Positions 53,140-64,000 of a stretch of DNA of 64,000 nt are shown here, piece by piece. The position numbers and the translations under genes are program-made. The stretch spans positions 22,442 to 86,441 of the forward strand of contig JAAFYY010000002.1 of NCBI GenBank assembly GCA_014284505.1, written 5' to 3'. The notes under the pieces were generated by a model, which saw only the letters and a program-made list of their open reading frames with translations, ran no database searches and was not told where the DNA came from. Within the stretch, counting starts at the first letter, position 1, and each line of letters begins with the position of its first letter. Source of the stretch: Streptacidiphilus sp. 4-A2 (GTDB lineage: Bacteria > Actinomycetota > Actinomycetes > Streptomycetales > Streptomycetaceae).

Positions 53140-56100
53140 CCCAGGGAACCGATCCCTCGCAGGTGCACAGCGTCATCGTGCTCCTCACCGGTTCGAGGTC
53201 GCCGAAGGTCGACCAGTCCGGCTCGGCGCCGCGTCCCACCTCGGTGATGGTGCCGTCCGCATCGGCGGTGTAGAAGTTCACCGAGTCCCAGGTGCGCTGG
53301 CCGTTGGAGACAGCCTGGCGATCCAGGACATCTCCAGGTGGTGGCCGCGCCGTCGCCCTGTTCCCCGGCGAGGCCCGCGCGGACCGCGGCCGGGAAGTCG
53401 CCCCACCCCGTCGTGTTGACGTGCAGGGTGACGTTGGGGTCGCCGATCATGCGTTCCGTCGGTTTCTTCCAGCCGTCGTCGGGTTGGCAATCATGTGGTT
53501 GAAGCCGTTCTCTCCCGCCCACTCGGCAGTGCCCTTGGTCCGCCAGCCGAGCGCCAGTTGGCAGTTGTGCACCAGTACCGGCGTGCTGCCGGCCAGTACA
53601 TAGTACGTGTGCAGCTGGTCGACGGTCAGGTTGTAGCGGTAGGCGCTGCCGTGGCCGCGCTGTACGTCGGCCACCACGGCACGCGTGCCGTCCAGTGTCC
53701 GCAGCGCGTGGCCCGGCTGCAACTGGTCGGCGGGCACCCAGTCGCGGCTGGTCGCGTCCCAGAACAGGTGCTCGGTGGTGGTGTCCAACGTGCTGGTGCG
53801 GCCGCGCCCGTCGCGTACGCCGACGCTGACGAGGTTGCTGTCCAGGTGCACCAGGGTCGCCTGGACCGTGCGGGCGCCGACCGGCTTGCCGGTGGTCGGG
53901 TCGGCGGATTCGACCCGGTCGCCGACCTTGATCCGGCTGATCTGCTCGGTCTTCCCGTCGGCCATGACCACTCTGGTGTCGGCGGCGAAGCTGTTCAGGC
54001 AGGACGCCTCGCTGACCTCGGCGTCCCCGCCGTCGAGGGACGCCGTCGCCAGTGGGTGATCGACATGCCGTGCGACTGGCCGGAGCCACAGCCGCCCTCG
54101 AACCCGCAGTTGTTCAGGTAGAGCTCGGAGGGCAGGACCACACCGGGCAGGAGTCCGGTGGTGCCGATGTCGTCGCGAATGAACGCGTCGCGAGTGCGGC
54201 TGTCGCACAACCCCGCGTTCTCGTAGCAGATCTCGGTCCAGAGGGCCGCGTCACTGTGCTGGCTGAGCTCCCCCATGCTCTCGTGCGGGAAGTACGCGTG
54301 GAACGCCTTGGTCCACAGGTCGGAGAGGTGGGAGACGAGCCCGTCGCCGTTGTCCTGGACGAAGACCGTCGGGCTGATCTGGACGTAGACGGGGGCGCGG
54401 CCTCGGCCGCGGCGATCCTCGCCTCCTCACCCTCCAGCGCCTGGATGCTGCCGGCGCCGACGCCGTCCTGGAAGTACATCAGGCCTGACGGGTCGCTGCC
54501 GGTGACCGGGTCGTTTCCGGCGTAGTCGTAGCCGGCCGTCTGGTTCGGGTCCGCCTCCAGGACGGGGTCGGGGGAGATGAAGCGCCCGTCGGCCGCGTCG
54601 TACTCGCGGGCGCCGAGGTTCTCCAGGTCGGTGGTGGGTCGGGAGTGCCCCCGACGTACCCCGGTCGCCCGGCCAGGTTGTCGGGTGGTGCCGCGGGCCT
54701 GTCCGAAGGGGGTGTACTGACGGCGGGTGACGGCCTGGCTTGCGGCGTCGACCGCGAGCGTGTCAGTGCCCTGGCGGTTCGGGATCAGGTACTGCACGTC
54801 GCCGGTGCTGGAGCGCTCCGCGAGGACCGTGCCCGCAGCCGCGTAGTAGCGGGTGGCGGTCAGCGCGCTGCCGGTCAGCGTCTCGACGATCTGGGTGTCC
54901 CCGATGAACAGCGTGGCGCTGCCGGGTCGGTCCGCAGGATCAGGTTGCCGTCGGTGTCGTACAGGTAGGTGGTGCTGCCGCTGACCGTAGTGTCGGAGGC
55001 GATCTTGCCCTGGTCGTTCCAGACCATGCTCTGCTCACCGGCCGCGCCGCCGCTGATGCTGAGAGTGTTGCCGTCGGCGTCGTAGGTGTAGGTCGCGGTG
55101 TCCGGGCCGGCGGCCGGGCCGGTGGCGGTGGTGTCGGTCAGGGTGTGCGGTTGGTCGGTGGCAGACGCGGCCGCCGGATAGGCGTAGTCGGTGGTCGTGT
55201 TGTTCGCGGTGTTGCCGGTGGTGTCGTAGTCGGTCTCGGTGGAGCGCTGCCCGTCGGCGGTGTCCACGACTGCCAGTACGGGTTCGGCCCGCCCACGGTG
55301 CTGCTGCTCCCCGGTGCGGGGTGGCCGCGCAGTTGTCGGTCGCGGTCCAGGCCTGGTCCAGCTGCTCCTGGGCGTTGTAGTTGAAGCACTGGTGTCGGTG
55401 ACCGCTCCGCCGTTCTGGCTGTCCGTGGTGGAGGTGAGCAGCCCGGAGCCCTTGGAGACGGTGCTGTTTCCGTAGGTGTAGCTGGTGTTGTCGACGACGC
55501 CGGTACTGCTGGAATCGGTGGTCTGGGCGCTGGTGACCGAGCCGGTCTGCGGGTCGTAGGCCAGGCCCAGGTTCACCCAGTTGGTGGTGGGGCCCATGCT
55601 GTACTGGACGACCCGGCCGTACTCGTCGTACCCGATCGCGGACGCGTAGTCCCAGGAGGCGCCGCCGGTTCCGGTGACGCTGGTCTGCTGGCCGTAGTTG
55701 TCGTCCGTAGTCGATGTTCTCGGCGGGCAGGCCGCCCGCGGCCGGGTCCTCCTGGGTGGTCAGGTTCCCCGCCGTGTTGTACTCGAAGGAGGTCGTGTAG
55801 CCCCCGCTGGGTGCCAGCCCGGCCTCGTCGGCGGGCAGGTTCGCCAGGGTGGTCTTGGACGCCGCCGGCTCCGCGAAGCTGTTGTAGGCCAGCACCGTAC
55901 TGGTCTCGGACGGGCTGGTGGTGCCCATCCGGTACGAGGTCGTGGCGGTGGGGTAGCCCTTCTTCAGGGTGTCGTAGGTCCAGGCGCCGATCTGGTCGGC
56001 GGTGCTCTCGGTGGCGCCGCCGCTGGTGTCGTAGGAGGCGGTCTTGCGGCCGTCCAGGTCGTAGGTGTAGCTGGTCTGCTTGCCGTCGCCGTTGGTGGTC

Positions 56101-59100
56101 GACAGCAGCTGCCCGGCGTTGTCGTACACGCTGCTGCTGGAACCGCTGTCCGGGTCGGTGGTCGCGGTCTGCTGGCCGAGGAGGTTGTAGCTCCAGGTCC
56201 AGGTGTTGCCCGCGGGGTCGGTCTCAGCGGCCTTCTGGCCGGCCGGGGTAGCTGTAGTGGGTGTCGGAGTAGTCCGAGGCGGGTCGTTGACCGGGTCCGC
56301 CGGGGCGCCCGCGTGGTACTGGTACAGGTCTGTGGTGCGGCCCCGGGCGTCGGTGAGCACGGTCTGGACCACTCCGCCGGCCGGGGGGATGGTGGTGGTG
56401 AAGTTCCCGCCGTAGACGGTCTGGGTGGACCAGGTGGCGGTGCCCAGGGCGTAGGCGGTGGCCACGGTCTGCCGACCGGCCCGTCGTAGGTGTACCCGGT
56501 CTCGGAGGGGATCTTCCCGTCCTGCGCCTGCACCAGGATGCCGCTCAGGGCGCCGGTGGTGTAGTAGGCGGCGGTGGACTTCACCACCTGGCCCAGGGTG
56601 TTGTAGACGGTGTCGGTCACGTCGCGGCCGCCGTCCTCGGTGGCGGTCTGCGTCTCCCGGGGCCGCAGCATCGCGTCGTACAGCGTTTCTGAGACCCGGT
56701 AGCTGCTGCCGTCGTTGTCCAGCGTCGACGTGGTCACCACCGACGGGGTGCTGTTGGAGAGGGTGTAGCTGTAGGTAGTCGCCGCGGGGTGATGCCGGGC
56801 TTGAAGTCCGCCGTGGTGCGCCCGAGCGCGTCGTACTGGGTGCTGCCGGCGTACCCGGCGGCGTCGGTCGAGGACAGCACGAGGCCGCGAAGTGGGTCGT
56901 AGGTCTGCGTCGTGGTGTGGCCCAGCGGGTCGGTTACGGTGACCCCGGTGGGATTGGCGCCGGTGGCGGGCGTGTAGCTGATGGTGGTCTTGCGGCCGTC
57001 GGCGTCCGTGCTGGACAGAGTGCGGCCGTACTCGTCCGCGCCGGCCACCGTCGACATGGTGCTCCAGGTCGGGGTGCTGCCGGTGTATCCGGTGACCTTC
57101 TGGACCATGGTGGGGTTGCCCACGGTGGGAGCGGCACCGAAGGTGGACGAGCCGTCGTAGTAGGTGCGCGTGTCCGAGATCGCGTCGGCCGGCAGGACCG
57201 GCGTGGTGGCGCAGTTGACCGACACGGTGCTGGTCTCGTCGGGCGCGTCCAGGATCCAGGCGGTGGTGTTGTCGGCGTAGCTGACGGTGGTGCACAGGTC
57301 GTCGGCGGTGGTGGAGGTGTCGCCCTGGTCGTTGGTCTGGGTGACCCGGCCGTAGGAGTCGTGCGTGTAGTCGGTTTCGGTCTCCCGGGTGCTGCCGGAG
57401 GCGAGCGGCGTGTAGGTCCTGGTGTCCGCGGCGCCGGTGTGGAGGGCCTGCTGCGACGGCAGTCCGCCGGAAAGGACGTGGGTGGCGGTGGCCGCGCTGC
57501 TCCAGGGGTCGCTGATGGTGTCGGTGACGACCTTGCCGCTGCCTGCGCCGTCGTAGACGACCGTCTCGTAGACCATGCCGGCGTACTGGTCGAGGTCGGT
57601 GACCGGCGCGTCGCCGCGGGAGTCGGTGAGCGTGGCCGAGCGGGTGCCGCTGGGCAGGGTGTCGCCGTCCATGCCGCGGAAGAACGTGTAGTCGGTCTCG
57701 GTCACCGAGTCGTTCGGACCGGTGCCGGTGGTGACCTTCATGCCCTGGTAGCCGCGCCAGTCGTCCCAGGTGCGCTGGCCGGAGGGGGTGAGCGGGTTGT
57801 CGTTGTAGTGCCAGGCCGGACTGCCGACGGGGGTGTAGGAGGTGCTGATGGTGTCGCTGACGCCGCCGCCGGTGGGGTCCTGCTCGGTGACCGCGGTGAC
57901 GATGTACTTGTTGAACCAGTCCTCGAACGGGGTGTTCCCGCTGGGGTACCAGTACACCGGGTAGCACAGCGAGGTGTTCTGGCTGGCGTCGGAGGGGGTG
58001 CCGCCGGAGCAGCCCGGACTCGAGTAGTCGACGCTGATGATCTCGCCGGCCTCGGTGGTGATGGTGTTCAGCCGGTAGCGGGTGATCGGTGAGTACCCGT
58101 CGGTCAGGTCGACCCGGTTGGACAGCGGTGTCCCGGAGAAGGTGCCGGCTCGGTGGAGACCGGCGCGCTCGACCCGCCCGCGCTGGTGTCGTCACCGGTG
58201 CGGGTGATCGAGGACAGCCACAGCGAAGGCGTGGTGGAGTCGCCGGTTGCCGGGAAGGAGTAGTTCAGAGCCCAGGAGTCGACGTCGGTCTCGGTGCTGC
58301 CGACCAGCACCTGGGTCTGGATACCGGTGAGCTCGTTCTCGGACCAGAACGTGGGCGAGGTGTTGGAGCAAGCCGCGTTGTCCACGCAGTTCTGGTCGTA
58401 GGGCACGTCCGGCCATGCGGAGGCGGTGGAGGAGGACAGCGTCGAGGTGGCGCAGCCGGTGGGGGAGGTGTTGCAGCGGCCGCTGTACTTGAACAGGATC
58501 TGCGCGGCGGGGTTGGTGCTGTACACCGACCCGTCCCGCTGCCCGTACTCGATCTTCGCGAGGCTCACGTCGCGGGTGTAGGGTGCGGTCGCCTTGGTGC
58601 CGAGGTCGGCGGAGTAGTAGGCGGTGTCCGGGGTGTAGTAGTAGGACATCGTGTCGCCACGGGCGTCCTTGACGTAGTCGAGCATCCACCGGTAGGCCTC
58701 CTGGCACCAGGAGTCGGTGAATGTCGCGTTGTAGCAGCCCTGGCCGGAGGCGGTGGAGTAGACCGGCTCGGTGAGTACCGAGTCAGTGGTCGCGTTCCCG
58801 GTGGCCCAGCCGGGCAGTTCGTTCAGGCCGAAGGTGTACTGGGTGCCGTCGGCGGTGGTGACCTGCCAGTACTCACCGCTCTGGGCGCCGTTGGCGGCAC
58901 CGGTCAGATAGCTCACCCGCTCGTTGCTGTCGTTCTGCGGGTGATAGGCGCCGGTGGTGTCGTCCTTGACCAGGACGGTGGTCTGCCCATTGAGCGACAG
59001 GGTCAGCTGGTTGTTCGCGGACCAGCAGTTGTCCCAGGTCTGGGTGGTACCGGCTGGGTTCTGGTGGCAGGACTGGTAGGAGCGCTCGACGTAGCCCTCG

Positions 59101-60183
59101 TCCAGGGAGAACCCGTCACCCACCGTGGACGCCTGGTTGTTGGTCGAGGAGGTCAGCCCGTCGACCGACTGCGAGTCGTAGCCCAGTGACAGGTCGGGGG
59201 ACAGGCCGCCGGGGACGCTGGGTGCCGACAGCGGGTAGGACCAGGTGAACGAGTCCGAGCTGCCGCCGGCCAGGAGCCGGAGGCCTTGAGGCTGGTCGCG
59301 GTGAAGTCGCCACCCCGCGCCGCGCGGAGGCGTCGGCCGCCAGCAGCATCGGCGCCGTGGCGGCCGGTCGGACGGCCGTGCCGGTGGCGCGGCCGTCCGG
59401 GGTCGCAGCCGTGGTGCCGGGCAGGTCGGCGCTGAGCCGTCCGGCGCGCGTGTCGTTGCTCGTGTCCAGCGGCCGCTGGATTCGGCAGGAGGCGAGTTGG
59501 GGGGAGGTCAGGGCGCATCCGGGCAGCTGGACCAGGCGCAACCGGGAGGCCCAGTCGCCGCCGAAGGCGTCCGCGAAGGACTGGTAGTCCAGCGTCAACT
59601 GCACCGGTCCCATGACCTGTTGCGGGGTCACTTGGAGCAGCAGGCCGTCGATGCCGGCGGCCTTGGCCGCGCTCTGCGGCAGCACCTGTACCTTCGCCCG
59701 GCCGGTGGCCGGTGCGGCCGGCGCGGTCCGCGCTGACGTGCCGGCCGGACGCGGGGTTGCGGTCGGGGCGGTGCCGAGCCAGACCGGCAGGCTACCCGCG
59801 CGCACCGGGGCAGGAGCGGAACTACCGCTCGCCGCAGCGGTCTTGGCTGTCGCGGTCGGGCTCGTTGCGGTCCCGGCCGCCGCTGCAGGTGTGGTGGGCA
59901 GGGTGACGACGGCGCTGCCGACGGGCCACACCGGGGCCGGAAGGCGGGCGCTGCCCAGGGTCTTGGCGGCACGGTAGTGCGAGACGACAGCGGTCACCGG
60001 CACCGGAGCGGTGTGCCCGGGGCCCGCCGGCAGCGCCGCCGCGGCGACCGCCGTGGGCGCGGCGGACAGGGTGCCCGCGGCGAGGGCTGCGGTAGCCAGG
60101 GTGGTGATGAGGCCGCGTGCCAGGGTGAGCCGACTCCGCGGTGGGAAAGGTGTTTTGACGGATCGTTTACTACCGGGTGTCAC
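53132..60183 (-). CDS. Secreted RHS polymorphic toxin with Hint pretoxin domain (RHS3, frameshifts)
   Basis: About 2350 residues over at least eight frame breaks. GTG 60183 follows GAGGGA. A signal peptide (LARGLITTLATAALAAGTLS to AAPTAVA) leads to the N-terminal block shared with RHS1/RHS2 (VSHYRAAK, GIDGLLLQVTPQQ, GGDWASRL). Then come a TcdB/SpvB-like shell and YD repeats, ending TAGYDYAGNDPVTGSDPSGL near 54490. A Hint domain follows at about 53998-53565: SCLNSFAADTRVVMADGK, TTEHLFWDATSRDW and LVHNC, which self-cleaves to free the tip in related toxins. The tip (about 145 residues) reads KGTAEWAGENGFNHMIANP, PNVTLHVNTTGWGDFPAAVR, RTWDSVNFYTADADGTITEV and ends SVPWDE. Its activity is unknown. 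Confidence 0.85.
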
Positions 60184-60981
60184 TGTGGTTGTCCCTCGCT
60201 GCCGCTTTCGTGATCTTGTGAGCAAGCCGGACAATAGCAATGAGCAGGCCCTATGAGCGGATGGAGTTCCTCCTCTAACCGAATCCTTGGGACGGACACA
60301 TCCCCGTACCGACCTGGGAAGGCACTTACCGGCCAGTGGCGATGATCTCGGCCGGTACGGCGGGTGGCGGAGCGGTCGGCATTATTCTGATTCTCCGTCA
60401 GATTTGTTTCCTGTGAGGGTGATCGGGTCGGAGGCGCCGGGGCGGGCTGGGGGGGAGTCAGGTACCACGGTCTGGAAAGGGCGTCGAGCGAGCCCGGCCG
60501 GCCCGCGTAGTGGGGCGTGAGAGCAGCGGGCAGGTTCTGCCCTGGTTCGCTGTGGGAGTCGGAACCGGGCCTTCATGGTGCGGGGCGCGTGGTGACGTGA
60601 GTGCCTGGCGCCGCCGCGGTCTGTCCGTGTCCGTGGCGCCGACCGGGGAGGCCGCAGCGGGCGTATGCAGCGTATGGGCCTTCGGGGCCGTGCGATCGCA
60701 ACGGTATTGGAGATGCCGCCCAGGTCGATACCGCAAACCTCCGAGGTCGCTCCTCGATAACGGGAGGGTCGCATTGGTCGGTCGGTAATTACCCCCGGCA
60801 CTGCATTGCCGGCGATAGAACCACCTCTTACTCAATTCATAGAATGGACATGTCACGACATGGATCGAATCGGCTGTACTCGTGCCGACGTCCCGTCATG
60901 AAACTTGCTGGTGAGCCGGACCGGCACGCTCTAGCGTCGAGCCGTGCTGGGATTCCGGAGCTCTATCCAGAAAGCGATCTG
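60184..60981. other. Divergent upstream region of RHS3 and the DNRLRE-like gene
   Basis: About 800 bp with no gene showing family features. Frames on both strands here are short and compositionally unlike coding DNA. It should contain promoters for both divergent secreted-protein genes. The AT-rich patch near 60815-60850 is a candidate, but no confident -35/-10 pair could be read. Confidence 0.4.
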
Positions 60982-63900
60982 ATGACGAATCGTCGAATAG
61001 TTCCGGCCGGGGGTGGTCGACTGCGCACCGCCGCGGTTGTCGCGCTCACCCTGGTCGGTTCCGCCGTGGGCTTGAGCCCTGCGCAAGCCGCCGCCCCGGT
61101 CGGGGCCAAGCCGGCGCATCCCACGTCCGGCCAGTCGGCGCCGCTGGCGCCCGCAGCCAAGGCTTCCGGTTTGCCGGCATTGCCCAGCGGTTACGGGACC
61201 ACGCCGACCGACCAGGTGTCGATCGACAAGGCTGCAGCTCAGGCCCGGGTGACGGGCAAGCCGGTCATGGTCGCCGCGATGACCGGTCCGACCAGCGAGG
61301 TCGTCGCCCTGCCCAAGGGAGGCCTGTCGCTGATCGCGAATGCTGTTCCTGTGCGCGCCCTGCAGAACGGCTCCTTGGGTCGCAGTCGATACCGCGCTGC
61401 ACCGCGACAGCAGTGGATTGCTCGCACCGGAGGCCACGGCTTACGGCAGTGTCGAATTCTCAGCCGGCGGTACCGCCCCGCTGGCGGTGACCCGCGACAA
61501 TGGTGTGACCCTCAGCTTCTCCTGGCCCACAGCACTGCCGGCGCCGGTTGTCTCCGGCTCCTCCGTGACCTACCGCAACGCCCTGCCCGGCGTCGATCTG
61601 GTGCTCGCGGCCACCCCATCCGGCGGGTTCACCGACACCTTGGTCATCCACACCCGGCAGGCCGCCCTGAGCAAGCAGGTCTCCGACCTGCACCTGGGCA
61701 CCAGCGTCAGCGGGGGCGCCTGGAAGGCGGCACGGCCGGCGGCCTGAATGTGATCAACTCCAATGGTCAGGTCGTTCTGGACGCCCCGTCGGCCGTGGAA
61801 TGGGACTCCAATACCGTCCTCCCGGCCCCGCCGAAGGGAGCGGAGCGCTCTGCCGCTGCCGCGGCGAGTACCGCCCACATCGGCGTGGACGCCTCCGACG
61901 CAGCGCACCCTGGGCTGGCCGCCCGCATGGCGCAGGTCCAACTCAAGGCCACCGGAACCTCGCTGGCGCTGGTCCCCGACGCGGCCCTGAGCATGGCGCA
62001 GCACACTGTCTACCCGATCTATGAGGACCCGACCTTCAACTGGCACCCCGATGACCCGGGCGCTCCGGCGTTCGACGAGGTCAAGCAGGGCTGCCCCGGT
62101 ACCTCGTTCTACAACTCGACCAGTGATCTGGCCGACAGCGGTTACCTGGGAGTCGGCTACAACGGCTGGCAGGAGGGCGACTGCTACACCGGTGACGAAC
62201 ACGCGGTGTACCAGTGGAACCTGGGCAGCACCCTGTACGGAGCCACCGTCAACAGCGCCGAGGTCGACGCCACCGACATTTTCTCCGCGTCCTGCAGCAC
62301 CACCGCCACCGTCAACCTGCACTGGTCCAAGGGCATGGGGTCGGGCGTGGACTGGAGCAACCGCCCCGGCTACAACAACTACAGCACCTCGGCGAGCTTC
62401 GGACCGGCCTACAACCCCACCTACTGCGCGAGCAACGGGTCGGTCAGCAACGGTCTGAACGTGCAGCCTGTGATCCAGGACTTGGCGAACCAGCACGCCT
62501 CCACGTTCACTGCCACGCTCACCGAGGACTCCATGGAGTCCTCGTACAACGACCTGGGTTTCAAGCGGTTCTCCAACAACCCCACCCTGCAGGTCGAGTA
62601 CAACAAGCCGCCGAACAACCCGACTGCGGAGACCATGTCGGCGGTGACCGGTGCGGACGACGCCGCCTGCTCGACCACGGCTCCCGGTGCGTACATGGGC
62701 AAGACCATCGCCTCGACGCCGCCTGTGCTCAAGGCCAAGGTCAGCTCGCCGCTGGGCAACGAGCTGCAGGCCACGTTCCAGTACTGGATCAACGGCTCCA
62801 CGACCATGAACACCGTGACCAGCGGTGACAACCTGGCCTCGGGCAGCTATGCCACCGCCGGCATGTCCAGCACCTTCGTCAAGGCGCTGACCAGCGGCCA
62901 GGTGGTGGACTGGAACGTGAAGATCACCGACGGCCAGGCCACGACCTCTTACAGCGCCTCGCCGACCTGCCACTTCACCGCTGAGCCGACCGCACCGGAT
63001 GACCCCACGGTCACCTCGGTCAGCAACCTCTACCCCAACACCGACACCACAGCGGGTACCGTCGGCGCGGCCGCCGGTACCCCGGGCAGCTTCAGTATCG
63101 CCGGTAACGGGACCACGGCGACCAAGTTCGTCTACAACCTCGACCAGCCCCCGGCGACGAGCAACCCGCCGACCTCCGAGACGGTGACCGCCAGCTCGAA
63201 CGCTGCGACCATCAGTGTCACCCCGCCCTCCCCGGGCCCGCACACCCTGTACGTGTACAGCGTGGACGCGGCCGGTGACGTCTCCGGTGATCTCGCCTAC
63301 CCGTTCCTGGCGGGGCATGCCGGGATCACCTGTGCCTCCTTCGGTGCCTGCCTGAACAACACCGCCATCAGCCCGGACAGCAGCATGGGCGAGGGCGACG
63401 CGGACGGCTACTCCAGCATGTCCGCAACCGACCTGACCAACGCGGGCTGGGGCAGCGGCGGGAACATCACCGTGGACGGTGCCCACTTCTCCGTGCCCAC
63501 CTACGGCTCCGGGCAGAAGGACAACGTCCTGGCGGCCAACCAGACGATCACCTACAGCGGCTCGGGCAGTGCCCTGGTGTTCCTCACCAACTCGACCGAC
63601 GCCGCCCTGTCCGACCCCGGCGCCATCGCCGGTCAGGACACCGCGCCGTACGTCCCCGCCGGGACCGGGGTTTCCGGCGAGTACTGTTTCACCGGCACCA
63701 CCCCCGATGGGGTCTGCCCGGCTACCGGTACCATCAACTACACCGACGGCAGCAGCAGCAGCTACACGCTGACAGTGCCCGACTGGGTGACCGGTCCTGG
63801 CGCTCTGGCCGCAGTGTCGCTGCCGCACTGGAACCGGCCCTCGGGCCAGGTCACCGCAGCCGCGGGTCAGGGCATGAAGATCTACGCCTTCGCAGTCCCG

Positions 63901-64000
63901 CTCACCGCGGGCAAGACCATCGCCTCGGTCACCCTGCCCGACCTCACCCAGAGCCCTGTGAACAACCAGGCCCTGCACATCTACGGCATGGGCGTGCGCA
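60982..64000 (+). CDS. Large secreted DNRLRE-like surface protein (partial at window end; frameshifts)
   Basis: More than 1000 residues; the gene continues beyond the window. ATG 60982 starts MTNRRIVPAGGGRLRTAAVV and a signal peptide ending AQAAA. After shifts near 61370 and 61735 the text gives WVAVDTALHRDSSGLLAPEA, SVTYRNALPGVDLVLAATPS and TDTLVIHTRQAAL, then HTVYPIYEDPTFNWHPDD. A DNRLRE-like domain follows (YLGVGYNGWQEGDC, AVYQWNLGSTLYGATVNSAE). Next are Ig-like modules (TVTSVSNLYPNTDTTAG, ATISVTPPSPGPHTLYVYSV). The same start pattern is found in streptomycete proteins that often end in RHS or LamG domains, so the unseen C terminus may carry another effector. It is divergent from RHS3. Confidence 0.7.
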   Translation, partial: MTNRRIVPAGGGRLRTAAVVALTLVGSAVGLSPAQAAAPVGAKPAHPTSGQSAPLAPAAKASGLPALPSGYGTTPTDQVSIDKAAAQARVTGKPVMVAAMTGPTSEVVALPKGGLSLIANAVPVRALQNGSLGRSRYRAAPRQQWIARTGGHGLRQCRILSRRYRPAGGDPRQWCDPQLLLAHSTAGAGCLRLLRDLPQRPARRRSGARGHPIRRVHRHLGHPHPAGRPEQAGLRPAPGHQRQRGRLEGGTAGGLNVINSNGQVVLDAPSAVEWDSNTVLPAPPKGAERSAAAAASTAHIGVDASDAAHPGLAARMAQVQLKATGTSLALVPDAALSMAQHTVYPIYEDPTFNWHPDDPGAPAFDEVKQGCPGTSFYNSTSDLADSGYLGVGYNGWQEGDCYTGDEHAVYQWNLGSTLYGATVNSAEVDATDIFSASCSTTATVNLHWSKGMGSGVDWSNRPGYNNYSTSASFGPAYNPTYCASNGSVSNGLNVQPVIQDLANQHASTFTATLTEDSMESSYNDLGFKRFSNNPTLQVEYNKPPNNPTAETMSAVTGADDAACSTTAPGAYMGKTIASTPPVLKAKVSSPLGNELQATFQYWINGSTTMNTVTSGDNLASGSYATAGMSSTFVKALTSGQVVDWNVKITDGQATTSYSASPTCHFTAEPTAPDDPTVTSVSNLYPNTDTTAGTVGAAAGTPGSFSIAGNGTTATKFVYNLDQPPATSNPPTSETVTASSNAATISVTPPSPGPHTLYVYSVDAAGDVSGDLAYPFLAGHAGITCASFGACLNNTAISPDSSMGEGDADGYSSMSATDLTNAGWGSGGNITVDGAHFSVPTYGSGQKDNVLAANQTITYSGSGSALVFLTNSTDAALSDPGAIAGQDTAPYVPAGTGVSGEYCFTGTTPDGVCPATGTINYTDGSSSSYTLTVPDWVTGPGALAAVSLPHWNRPSGQVTAAAGQGMKIYAFAVPLTAGKTIASVTLPDLTQSPVNNQALHIYGMGVR

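Noticed and set aside
61570..63978. Minus-strand open frame of 802 codons
   Set aside because: Antisense shadow of the secreted DNRLRE-like gene; the plus strand has a signal peptide and recognisable domains.

Overview
The window is high-GC DNA from a filamentous actinomycete, most likely a Streptomycetaceae member (Streptomyces/Kitasatospora type). The evidence is the base composition and codon use, the class I lysyl-tRNA synthetase, the SARP-NB-ARC regulator, and the secreted RHS and ATP-grasp RiPP families. The assembly carries many single-base indels in G/C runs, so most long genes are split into two or more frames. I annotate these as single genes and note the breaks, because conserved motifs resume in the shifted frame and the missing base can often be named.

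Region 1 (1-11.2 kb, + strand) is a compact operon-like cluster with overlapping starts and stops. It encodes a left-handed beta-helix acyltransferase, a SAM methyltransferase, an acyl-CoA-dehydrogenase-like flavoenzyme, a PLP aminotransferase, a YggS-type PLP-binding protein, an MFS exporter, a HAD hydrolase, an ATP-grasp ligase, a class II LysRS paralogue and an alpha-methylacyl-CoA racemase. It looks like a small biosynthetic cluster for an amino-acid-derived product. A class I LysRS with its own terminator follows (11.4-13.2 kb).

Region 2 (13.3-22.5 kb) holds an integrase remnant, a hypothetical gene and a secreted RHS polymorphic toxin (RHS1) whose tip resembles a CdiA-type tRNase. An IS5-family element (copy A) sits just upstream of RHS1.

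Region 3 (23-38.6 kb) is ordinary accessory genome. It has a secreted beta-helix/PKD protein, an ECF41-like sigma factor with its carboxymuconolactone decarboxylase partner, a peptidoglycan-binding protein, a lipoprotein, a secreted lectin-like protein, a SARP regulator, methyltransferases, and a PucR regulator divergent from a ferredoxin reductase/fatty-acid desaturase pair.

Region 4 (39.5-52.1 kb) is the most striking. A second RHS gene (RHS2) is interrupted by a 5.4-kb composite transposon: two directly repeated IS5-family copies (B and C) flank a three-gene ATP-grasp RiPP (graspetide) cluster, tgmA-tgmB-tgmC'. The outer flanks are a TGA target duplication. Removing the transposon and one TGA restores the RHS reading frame exactly. 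A candidate immunity gene follows RHS2.

Region 5 (52.4-64 kb) holds a third RHS toxin (RHS3, minus strand) with a Hint pretoxin domain and an immunity-like gene overlapping its stop by 8 nt. A large secreted DNRLRE-like protein, divergent from RHS3, runs off the window.
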